Shown: positions 10,641 to 20,930 of the stretch, piece after piece
How the letters are laid out: every line of letters starts with the position of its first letter
Position numbering within the stretch: position 1 is the stretch's first letter
NCBI GenBank assembly: GCA_030620095.1
Contig: JAUTXW010000952.1
Span: forward strand, 768,501 to 832,500
Reading direction: 5' to 3'
Origin: Kuschelorhynchus macadamiae
Taxonomy: Eukaryota; Arthropoda; Insecta; Coleoptera; Curculionidae
DNA length: 64,000 bases
Made by a program: the position numbers and the translations under genes
Notes under the pieces: generated by a model
Database searches by the model: none
The model's input: only the letters and a program-made list of their open reading frames with translations
Told to the model about the DNA's origin: nothing

Positions 10641-12660
10641 CGTATCTGAAGATTTCATTTTTTTTATGGAAGTGGCATGGCCACATATTTTTTTGTTTAT
10701 TCGATTTCAATGTTACAATGTTACCTGCTGGAATGCCCGTTATAATATTATGAGCTACAAATAGTTCAAATGTTTTTGATAATATTTTCTCTGCCTTATA
10801 AACATTGGAAGCTACTTTTGGACCCAAGAATGGTATTGCTCTTGTATATGCGTAGGCTTTTGTCTAATAACTTTTTAATAAAATGCTGTTTTTTTCAGTC
10901 ATGCGTAAAGAGTAAAATATTTAGTATAAACCATTTTTAGCGCATATCTTAAACTATAATTAAGACGAATTGAATCAAAAACCACAAAATTTTCATTTGA
11001 ATTTAAATCAATGTTGTTTTACTATCGGCTTTACAATTTTCCTTAAGTAATTCTGTACTAAATTAACAAAATTTCCATAGAGAAATTGTATCACCAGAGT
11101 TTAGTTTAGTTTAGAGTGTAAATTTCTTAAACATACTTGAGCTATTTTCTAACTATGTAATGACACAAAATTTTACAGGAAACGTTAGAGAACGTTGTCT
11201 TAACAGAAATAGGTATTAAATATTAAACTTATTATTTCTCAGTATGTATACTACACCTTAAAGCATAAGTAAGGGTGAATAGCCCACAACTACCAATATC
11301 CAGAAGTTTATGTTTGTCTGGATAAACTTCAATAACACCATGTTTCAATTTTTTAAAAATGCTTTTTATTATTATTACTTTAACAAGATTTGTTTCAGTA
11401 ACCACTCCTTTAAAAGCTGATAAAATAAAACGACCAGTAGTATGTATAGTGATACAATATCTTGACACATGTTGGTTTTGCAAAACTTTATTAAAGCTTT
11501 TATAAACGGACAACAGACTCTGCATTTGTCACAAGTCTTACAATAAGTATTGGAATAACATATTTTTATTTTTTCATACTCAGCAATCCAATTTAAACAA
11601 ACCCCTTTAAAAAAAAAGAGCTTGTGGCACCTCTTAATGAAGTGTATGTCATGCACTGCGTTCTCCAAGGAATTTCAGGTTTTGTAATATTTTCATGACA
11701 AAATTTGAAAGTAATTTCCCCGTTGAGGTTCTCAGTAAATAAAAAACAATTAGAAATCTTGTAAAATTCCTGACTTTTCCATTACCAACCAAATTCCCTT
11801 ATTTTTCTAGTTATTCCAGATCACTGGATATCCTGAAACACAAACATAAATAACAGGAAGTCGAAAATATATCTCCCAACTGCCACTGTATAAATGTTTC
11901 CGTACCAAGAAACCAAAGATGAGACAGAACACAAATACCGAAGTTTGTATATACTTGGTTCGGCAACAACGCTCCCTAAACATGCTCGCGCATACACTAG
12001 GGGCAGGTTCTCATACTTCTGCCACGGAAGGGTCAGTGGGGCACAACTTTAGCCTTGAAAATTAATAGTTGAACAATGAAGGGACTTGACGATGGAGTAC
12101 GCTTGTTGCATCGATGCATTTTGACGATCAAGGCCAACTTGTTATGCACCCCGTAAGTTGCAATGCAATGCAATAGACATCAGACCTCTAGAAAAGTAAT
12201 GTTCCTGATATGAAATAAGGGCATTAACGAAACTTGTCAACAAAAGCACGTTTGTTTGTACCAAGAAATTAAAGAAACCCATCTTTAGTTTAATAAGTTT
12301 GTATTATATCATATAAAATGTTATCATAATTTTTATCAACTAGAACAACTACACTAAAAGAAATATTCCTGTAGAATGGATTTAAAAGCATGTAGAATGT
12401 ATTTAAAACCAAAGAGAAAAAATCTACCTTTAAATAAATTACGGGTACAACACAAAATTAGGCACGTACTGTCAGGGTCACTATCTAGTATAGTATAATA
12501 TAATAAGTGTGGGTAGTAGGCCTACACTTTTTAATATTTCCACCTCAGTGTTCGTCTAATATGTGTACTGTATAGTAGTTTTATGTTTTAATTTCTAGTG
12601 GCCATCTAGTTATAAGGTAATATTAGCATTTTTGTCCTTTTTGTAATTAATATAATTAAG
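10641..12660. other. No gene recognised except a doubtful frame at 11232-11668
   Basis: AT-rich sequence without coding signals I trust. 12050-12200 is a little GC-richer, with short direct repeats (TGCAATGCAATGCAA), but has no long frame. Confidence 0.45.
11232..11668 (-). pseudogene. Unrecognised, possibly decayed coding remnant
   Basis: Two overlapping minus-strand frames (11375-11668 and 11232-11525) give 97 residues each. The first is cysteine-rich (CYSNTYCKTCDKCRVCC, about residues 37-53), which is unusual for random AT-rich sequence. I do not recognise either product, and there is no flanking signal. It could be a frameshifted remnant of one protein or chance. Confidence 0.2.
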
Positions 12661-12671
12661 GTTTTTCGGAT

Positions 12672-12722
12672 ATATTTCAGGTCTGATGATGACCGTAAGG
12701 TCGAAACCGGTGTCACGGAATA
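12672..12722 (+). ncRNA. Hammerhead ribozyme-like motif, canonical core
   Basis: The core is textbook: CTGATGA (12683-12689), stem II GACC, loop GTAA, GGTC (12691-12702), GAAA (12703-12706), stem III A-T and C-G (12706-12713) with loop CGGT, and cleavage triplet GTC (12712-12714). Stem I forms by GT (12681-12682) with AC (12715-12716), an internal loop AG/G, and TTC (12676-12678) with GAA (12718-12720). Such motifs mark Penelope-like pseudo-LTRs. No Penelope coding sequence is left nearby, so this is an orphan tail, ending at about 12740 before unrelated sequence. Confidence 0.65.
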
Positions 12723-12833
12723 AATTTTAAAGTAGAAAAAATTACATATCTGAGACTTTTCTTTAAATTCTTGTAATCAGGTCACTTACTAGAGAAATAC
12801 GGACGATTTCTTTGAATTGAGTAGAAGAAAGTA

Positions 12834-12836
<3 letters not shown>

Positions 12837-12902
<66 letters not shown>
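12837..12902. repeat. (TA)n microsatellite, left flank of hAT insertion
   Basis: 66 bases of TA ending directly at the hAT terminal repeat. Together with 14952-15016 it looks like one tract split by the insertion. Confidence 0.95.
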
Positions 12903-12905
<3 letters not shown>

Positions 12906-13120
12906 GGATCGACCGATACCGATAGTTATATCGGCCTATCGGCTATATCGGCTACATTGGCCGATATAAATATATCTTGATTGATCATAAAATATATGTA
13001 ATAATATAAATAATAACATATAAACGAAAATAAACATTCTTTATTAAGAGGAAGTAATAAAATAAACCCTCAACATGATTAAACAAAAAAATTTTTTTTT
13101 AAATTAAACACAACAATATT

Positions 13121-14176
13121 TTAATATTGATAATTTAGCTTCGGTAAATTATGACGAAAAAACAATAGGCTTTCAACCCTATCAGGGACTAGCCTGCTTC
13201 GTTTTGCATCGTAAATATTACCAGCCTCAGAAAAAACTTGTTCGCTAGCGACACTTCCAGCTGGTGCAGATAGGTATATGGTATGGCCCACGGAAAAAGA
13301 CAGGAATCTGGGTGTATTACTGTTCCACCAATGAACAGGATTTTTATCTCTGGGGATTACCGGATCGTTTTGGTAAAGTTTAATTTCATCTTCCACTAAT
13401 TTAACAAAACTACTTCTTTGATTTTTTCGTTTGTGCTTTTAGTTCGAACCTGATGTACCTTCTCCAGCAAAATGTTCATAAGATTCCCAAAATAAATCGT
13501 GCTCAGTCTTTGATTCCCTAGAATCCTTTTAGACAGCTACCAGTTTTAATGGCACATTATCTTCCGTGTCATCACTGTCATCATTAGAAATAGTTTCAAT
13601 TGTAAGGCTGTCTTCCTCTTGAGTAGTAATTTTTCTTTTTAATATTGTGTAGATTTCTTCACCTTCATTGTGAAAAAAATTGCTCTTAAAACGTGGATCC
13701 AATACTGTAGCCAGCGTAAAATATTCGTCAATAAAAATATGATTAAATCTTGTGTCTACGCCAGAAAACATGGAGCTCCTTGAACGGTTACTCAAATATG
13801 AATTTAATGTTTGAACTAATTAAATTAATTAAAATTACCTCTGATATACAGCAGTCTTTATTACTTGAGAGTTTAGTAATTTACTCGAACGGTTGTAAAA
13901 GGTTAATAAGCTTTTGAACCAACTCCCATTGGTGGTGAGGTCTGTCAATTCTGAGTTATCCAAGATATAATTGCTGATTACCTTTTTTTGTTCTAGAAGT
14001 CGTTCTAGCATATAATATGTGGAGTTCCACCTGGTTTGTATATCTTGGATCAGTTTTTTTGTTGGAACATTCATTTGCTCTTGTAGTTTTTTAAGCTTAT
14101 CGCAAGCAGTTGCAGAGTGATTAAAATGTGTCACATTAACACAACGTAACGTGCAGCAATATGGCGGGTGTTCCAA
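13121..14176 (-). pseudogene. hAT transposase remnant
   Basis: Three minus-strand frames carry C-terminal hAT sequence. 14176-13835 has IQDIQTRWNSTYYMLERLLE, the conserved RWNSTY block. 13795-13529 has FTLATVLDPRFKSNFF, the usual DPRFK block. 13396-13121 is the hAT dimerisation domain: NPVHWWNSNTPRFLSF, then SVASEQVFSEAGNIYDAKRS and RLVPDRVESLLFFRHNL. Shifts or small losses separate them (13400-13528 is degraded). The BED zinc finger and first catalytic blocks are absent, partly because of the insertion at about 14213. The protein would have cut and pasted the element; it cannot now. Confidence 0.88.
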
Positions 14177-14212
14177 CCGACACGGTTAGTGCTCGGCGAT
14201 GTCCATCGATAT

Positions 14213-14640
14213 TTTATTTATTTATTTATAAACGGGATGTACCCAATTGCACATAAGTGCTACATAAATTATAATAAGTCACTTACAAAACTAATGTAAC
14301 CTAGGTCATTTGTATAAAATTTAATAGTATAAAGTAAGTATAAAACATAAACAGTATAAGTAAAAAAAGTAAATTATAAAACATAAACAATAACAGCTAC
14401 ATAATTCACAAACCACAGCAACAAAAATCCGTAAATAAAATAAGCAGTTTATTTAAGAGAATTATAGATAAAATTAAAGGTGATTCCAAACATATCAAGT
14501 TTAATCTCATTGGCAGACATCATGATACGATTTATTGAGCTATGTTGTCCATAAAGCGTACATTGATGCTCCAACGAAAAGGTTTGGACTTCTCTTAAAT
14601 TTTTTTTAGCTTTCGATGTTCAATGTTATATTAAAACCAG
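14213..14640 (-). mobile_element. LINE-like 3' tail inserted in the hAT element
   Basis: On the minus strand this stretch ends with CCCGTTTATAAATAAATAAA and a short (AATA)n run at 14213, as non-LTR 3' ends do. Upstream of it a frame of 48 codons (about 14603-14460) reads REVQTFSLEHQC, then SSINRIMMSANEI and DMFGITFNFIYNSL, and stops. I do not recognise that peptide. The segment interrupts the hAT sequence between the RWNSTY part and the right end. The exact right boundary is uncertain. Confidence 0.45.
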
Positions 14641-14951
14641 GTTTCACAATTTTCCAAGTACAATAAATAAAATATTAATGTTAAATGCGAAAGTTGCTTG
14701 GAATTGGAAAGGTTTCTGCTGTAGGCGTAGCGGAGTTGACATTCGGCAATATATTTATTTGTAGTTTGTTGTAAACTCGCAACACGCTTCTTGACATTGC
14801 ACTCGACAGTTTGGGAATTACCGACGAATAATAGGAATAGGTGAATACTGATTATTTGTTTTGCCGATGTTTATTTTTTATCACGATACGGAAAGGAACG
14901 GCCGATAGGCCAATATATCGGCTTCAGAATATCGGTATCGGTCGATCCCTA

Positions 14952-14952
14952 A

Positions 14953-15016
<64 letters not shown>
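14952..15016. repeat. (TA)n microsatellite, right flank of hAT insertion
   Basis: 65 bases of TA with two TGTA interruptions, starting directly at the hAT terminus. Confidence 0.95.
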
Positions 15017-16799
15017 AATTTAATAAAGATTATTAGGCATGGCGCTTTTACGTGTTTGAATTAAATAATAGTTTATTTGATTTAAAAAATGTAATAATAT
15101 ATTTGAGGGAAACTATTAGATTACTATTTACACGAAACAAAACTTTATTTGGATTAAAAAACACATTCATGTGATTAACAGCCATTAATTTAAATAAACG
15201 AAATAAGTACAAACAAATTTTTGAGATTTTTTAAATAAATATTTGTTTCGTGTATAGGAAACAAATATTTGGTCCAGTAAACTGCTTTTTTGTTTAAATC
15301 AAATTTGTTTTTTAGTGTACGTATTCCGTTAAAACAAGAATCAGATCTTAGAACATTCTGTTTTTCGAAATTAGACGAACCCCAACGGTTAATTAAAATT
15401 TAGTTATATTCATCGTGTGGCGTCAAGCTATCAATTGGCTGGTATTCAACATCCTATCAATATGATGTAATTAATTGGAAATAGAAAATCTGTAATCAAA
15501 TGAATATTGCATATAGATATAATGCTTTAGACTGATTACTATAATAATTATACTTTACATAAAATATCCAATAATCCAACAATTGGCTGAGCAGTTTTAA
15601 CATTTAAACAAACCAGCACGTACAAAATTGCAATATAGCAGAGGCCAGATATTCGTACGATGCATAAATTACTCATAGAAAGTTAATAGCTGGCCCGGTA
15701 GACCTTGTTCTGTCTTTTCCGTTAGATGGCGCGATGAGTTTCCAGTAGCATTATTAAACATATAGGGTGCATACGCCACCTCGTCCAGAAATGATATTGA
15801 AGAAAAACATTTTGGTTTTATAGAAAAAAGACGCAATAAAAGAATATAAAAAAATGGCGTTCAAAGGTCTCGGTAACCAGAAGATCATTTAAAAAAAAAT
15901 CATGTAAACTGTTGCAGTACAACTCTCTCACGAAGTTGCTGAAAAATCAGGATTAGAGTTTTAAATATATAGATAGTTGAAATCAACACAAGATGTGACA
16001 TGTAAAAAATGCGCCCTGGGTTAAGGATCATTACTTGTAACGAAGATAAAATGTATACATTGACGCAAATTTTAACAGGTATATGTCATTAAGAGCAAAA
16101 AACTCTAACATAACAAAAAGACAACACTTGAGAACTATGGAGCTATGGTCGTTTTAAAATTTACAATTTTTGCAATCATTCTTTCTGAGCGCTGCACCAA
16201 TTGTCATTTAGTGCGCTAGTTAGATAAGATTATTTTATTCGATTTAGAAATTAACGTTTAAATACTTTTGATAAAAAAAAATTGAAAAGTTTTAATTTCG
16301 CACCACTCATAACACACTATTTTTAAAGTAAATGTTGATAATGGACACAATCACTATTTAAACAAGCACGGTATCGGAGAATCAAGTTTTTGCATATTGC
16401 TCGAAGAATACCTGGAGTTTGTTGGTCTGCCCTGCTGCGGCACAAATTCTATTATAAAGATCGTTTCCATCAACAATTACACCTTCACGTTACACTAATG
16501 TTCATAGAACACCAAAAACAAAAATTTACTGGAATTAATTCCCTGGAATTACATTTCTTATTTCTCGTATACGTTGATCCTCACACAAAATATTTTAGTT
16601 TTTGATACTCTTCTGTCAGGAAATGATTCCTGATAAATGGTTCAAGGTGAGATTTACACACCTAAACCCATAGCATTTTAGATGGAAATCAAATTTATAA
16701 ATCATAACTCAGTAGTCAGAAAGTTTCTTTGTTATTTTCTAAATGATATAAAAGAAATAATATGAAGAATTTATTAAAATTTTCGAATACTTGATGAAT
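15017..16799. other. No gene recognised
   Basis: AT-rich. Around 15150-15260 a block containing ACGAAACAAA recurs as TTTGTTTCGT in inverted form. The frame at 16390-16605 has no recognisable features. Confidence 0.45.
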
Positions 16800-18110
16800 T
16801 TTCAAATTGATTTCCCATTTGGTAAGAACCGGTTGTAAAGTCAAGTATATATTGGTCAGGTAGTCGGGTGCTACTAGATACTAGATACTTTTTATATTAT
16901 TTGGAAGTTATATTAGATTAGATTGCGTCATTAGAAAGTAAGTTATACACCTCTGAACCAATAAATAACAACATTTTTGATCTACCAAGTGCGTATAAAG
17001 AGCCACAAAACGAAATTATAAATAATCAGTCAGTAACCAGGAAGACTCCTTTTTTATTTTCCAGATATTATACAGGAACTACCAAAAAAATCTATTACAA
17101 TTTTTGAATACTCTGAAAATTTGCGTCTGTGATCACAGGTGGGGTATACAGAAATGAAATGTAGATACACTTCTGAGTCAGTAACAAAATCTTAGAACAA
17201 CCAGATGCGAAAACAATTAGTCAGTAGTTAGAATACTTCCTTTAATATTAATAATTAATAATCCTTAAGTATGAATTTTTGAATACTCTGAAAATTGCGT
17301 CTGTGATCACAGGTGGGGTATACAGAAATGAAATGTAGATACACTTCATATAACAAAATGTTAGAACAACCAGATGCGAAAACAATTAGTCAGTAGTTAG
17401 AATACTTCCTTTAATATTTTCCGAATCATATAAATACGACGGAAAATTTATTGGAATTTCCAAATACCACAAAAATTTGCCTCTGAAATCACAGGTGGGG
17501 TATAAGCACTTTAAATCTGCCCGCAAAAGCATAATAATATTAGCAGGTAAAGAAACAGGTCCAAAGTGAATTAAATTTGTAAAAAATTACTAAAATCTAG
17601 AAGCTGTTACTGCATGATTTGAAGGTAATTTATATACGTCTCAGTCAATTATAAAACTACAAAGTCCATACAGATTTTGCGAAAACGAAATTACAAATGA
17701 TTAGGCAGCAGTCAGAAAGATTATTTAAAGTTAATTTCCGGATATTATAAAGTAAATAACAATGTCAAATGTCAATAACTGCATTATAAAACCACTATGT
17801 GCTTACTGGCTCGGGAATGCGGAAGAAATGCAATGAAAAATATATCAGAATTTTCAAATTTCCTGAAAATGTGCATCTGTGATCACAGAGGGGGTAGGTA
17901 TAAATACTTGAAATCCGCCCATAAAACCATGCACATTGGTCTTAAACAGAAATTTCCCTGAAAGGGTCAAATCGAAGGAGAACTTTCAAGGTATTACCAA
18001 TTTGATACAGTCCATACCAAACAAGAATTATTTTTTGATTTCGCATCTGTTAAGAACCGGTTGTCAAATCAGGTGGATATTGGTCAGGTGCTCGGCCAGG
18101 TGCTACTGGG
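16800..18110 (+). repeat. Diverged tandem array, units of about 175 bp
   Basis: The core GCGTCTGTGATCACAGGTGG starts at 17123 and again at 17297 (period 174), with near-identical sequence around both. A diverged copy is at 17479 (182 further) and another at 17883 (about two units further). Each is followed by a GGGGTATACAGAAATG-like segment and by CAGTAGTTAGAATACTTCC. Both ends of the array carry a related cap, AAGAACCGGTTGT..ATATTGGTCAGG, at 16824 and 18053. No coding frame fits the array. Confidence 0.7.
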
Positions 18111-18139
18111 ACTGTTCTTTGATACATTTTATGTAATTC

Positions 18140-20469
18140 GGATTGAAATTGGATCTTAAAGGTAAGTTATAAGGAAAAATACACGTCTGCGCCAATAAAA
18201 GCTTTTTAAAACTAATAAGGACCTACAGGTTCTGCAAAAAAGAAAATACACATAAAATCAGTACAATATCAAGAAATTAGAGAATACGTTTTATAATATA
18301 ATATACTGCGTGCAAAATGATGCATACATTTTTGTAGCGTATTGACTACTGTAATTTGTAATTAATTTAGTGACAGTAATCTAATACGGGCATAGAATAT
18401 AAATTAACTTAAATGTCATGCGGGTTAATAGCTTACATTCTGATTTATCTAGTTTAAATAGGAAACGCAAAACATTAAATCCTTTAAAAATCATATGTTT
18501 GGGGGAATTAAAGGTTAGAGTGAAGGAAATATCTATCTACAGTTTAGCTAAATCCTGTCTTTTAAATATTAAAAATTATTCCGCAGCCGCTTATAACAAA
18601 TTTTTATTTTTGCAGTTATTGTTAAAAAATTAATAAACATGATATAAAATGTTTTCAGTACGATAAGTTTATGTAAAACCATAAACAGGAAAACAATGAA
18701 TTTCCCAATTTAAAAACTTTCCGCTTCTCACACATTTGCTAAAATTACGTCATTTATATTTCTAAAGATCTATATATTTTCATGGATATCTTGATACCTA
18801 ATGTACTTTTTACTGGAAAACAAAAAATAAAAACAAACTATGACTGGCCGGGCGCGATAGGTGGAGTGAAGTTGCGTCGGATGTATCAGATTGCTCTGAA
18901 AGTGCAGCATAATTCGCCATTATCAACCTAACACTTCCTGTCTACCTTAAGCAAAACGATAATTTACCAGATGACTAAGAAATGATTTAAAACCGACGAT
19001 TCTCTTAAAAGATCGCGTACAAGAGATCGACTCATAAAGTTTTTAGTAAAAAAAATCGAATTTCCAAAAGATCAGTACAATATCAAGAAATCTGCATCTG
19101 TAACTGCCTGTTGAACCAAAGATATATACCGGTCGCAGAACTGGCTCCTCCGTACCACCATTGTCAGATATCTGCTAATTATCAGAAACTATGATAATTT
19201 AGGAACTTTACTAATAATTGATAATGTAATTCTGATAATACCTAAATCTGTGATAATGTTTAAACTTACTATATTCTGTGTGATGTGCTCATTTCGTCAC
19301 ATAACGACAATTCCTTATTCCACCCCAACCCCCCCCCCTACAATATTTCATTTTTAAATACACTTCTTCAATATCTCATAATTCCATATTCATTTTCTGA
19401 TAATAGCCAAGACCTAAATTAGAATTGCAACTCAATCTTAATTACCTTGCGACATAGACTTTTTTTAAAGTACAAGTACTTGGTGTATGTATCGTATCTG
19501 TTATGGTGCTTGAAGTTTGCAAAGCAATATAATAGGAATTTCTTATTTTTGGTTTTATGTCACCCAGAGTTACTAAAAGTAACTTTAACTGGCTAAGTAG
19601 GTATATACTTATGCATATGCACGGCTGTTTATTTATCCCAAGAGCAAACGTACTTTCTTTATATTTCTAAAAATTTATACGTATGTTTATATTTCCACAA
19701 ATAAGATATTTTGCAAAAATTAAGCATATTTGCACAAAATAGTACAAACAATCATAGTTATTATTTCTTCAAGCGCAACAACCTGTGGGGAGCAGTGTTC
19801 AACAAACAGAAAAACGAGTTTAGGCCTTCCACTGTGGATAAATCATCCAGTCGTTTATCAAAAGTAGAAACTGATTGCAGTTTTATTCACTGTTGACTCT
19901 CGATGTTCATTTTAAATGCAAACGGAATTAAAAACCATGTTTACACATTTCACTGCGGTTTAATACGTAATGGTGGAAGTAAAATTTTATTTGGAGGAAT
20001 TAAAGGAATATTTTCACTCCCGGTTGAAAAGATTGTCTTTGTGGGCACACTGTTCTTTCATAGTGTAGTTTTATAGATTATTTAGCTCGGCTATCCAATT
20101 CGCAAAAAAGCAGCAGTACTTTGTATATCCTAACTGCATACCAAGTAAAATAGCTATTACTTTCAAATCTGCAGAAATTTGCCAATCATGTTTCTTATAT
20201 TGCAACGTTTCTAGCAGCAGCTTCATATTCCTGTATGTTTCTTTTATATTAACGGCATGACCAAGGGGAATTGATCGAAGTATGTTGCCATTATGCAGTA
20301 ATACCGCTTTAAGACAAGTCTATAATTCATGAGGGAAAAATATTCTATATCTAAAACTTTTATTAGACCATCATTATCATGGCAAGCCACTTAGTCATTT
20401 TTTTTAATTGTATAAGGGATTCATGACGCCTTCTATAAAGATACCTTTACCTTATCAGCAAGCAGGTAG
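18140..20469. other. No gene recognised
   Basis: AT-rich. A few short GC-richer islands (18840-18900, 19100-19150) and a C run at 19328-19337. Small frames at 18418 and 19711 have no recognisable features. Confidence 0.45.
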
Positions 20470-20930
20470 TATTGTAATCGTGAAAAATTACCCTTCAAAA
20501 TTTTTTCAGATCTTCACGTTTCAGGGTTCCTAGATGCCGAAAAACATTTTTTCTCAATTGCGTCGGTCTGTCTGTCGGACTGTCTGTTCGAGGCATAGCT
20601 AAAAAGCTACTTAACTAATTGACTTCAAATTTTGGTCAAAAATTAAGGATCATATGGGGATAACCTGCTAATATTTTGGTAAAAATAGAATATGGCGAAA
20701 CAAAATGGCGACGTGAAATTATTAAATTACTAAAAACTATCTACCCAATTTGCCTAAGATTTTTCACAAAAATCAAGTATTATATAGAAAACAACTAACA
20801 AAATTTTGGTACAAATCCTAGATGGCGGAACAAAATGGCGACCGAATAAAAGTTTTTAAAAATTCAGCATGAAAAAAAATACTTAATTTCATTTTCAAAT
20901 TGTGTGCCATAACTAATTGTGGTATAGACC
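20470..20930 (-). repeat. Inverted second copy of the 9800-10640 repeat
   Basis: Read on the minus strand it gives AAATTTGAAGTCAATTAGTT, AAGTAGCTTTTTAGC, GACAGACAGACCGACGCAAT, ATGTTTTTCGGCATCTAGG and ACGATTACAATACTACCTG, in the same order as at 10460-10610. Two to three of the upstream modules are kept, with the same CGCCATTTTGTT-type links. Confidence 0.75.

Larger units (their letters stand above)
12903..14951 (-). mobile_element. hAT transposon, defective
   Basis: The ends are perfect 22-bp terminal inverted repeats: TAGGGATCGACCGATACCGA.. at 12903 and its complement ending at 14951. Inside both ends, short TATCGGC-type motifs recur in both orientations, as in hAT subterminal regions. Flanking 8-mers are ATATATAT and ATATATGT, compatible with the 8-bp hAT duplication but uninformative because the target is a (TA)n tract. 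The 2049-bp length includes a LINE-like insertion at about 14213-14640, so the remaining hAT sequence is too short for a full transposase of 600-700 residues. Confidence 0.9.

Noticed and set aside
11232..11668. Considered as a host cysteine-rich gene
   Set aside because: Two short frames in different phases, no splice or promoter context and no recognised family; kept only as a doubtful remnant.
16390..16605. A 71-codon frame, and similar ones at 18418, 19711, 24145, 37406, 41323 and 45787
   Set aside because: Length expected by chance in this much AT-rich DNA, no motifs and no context.
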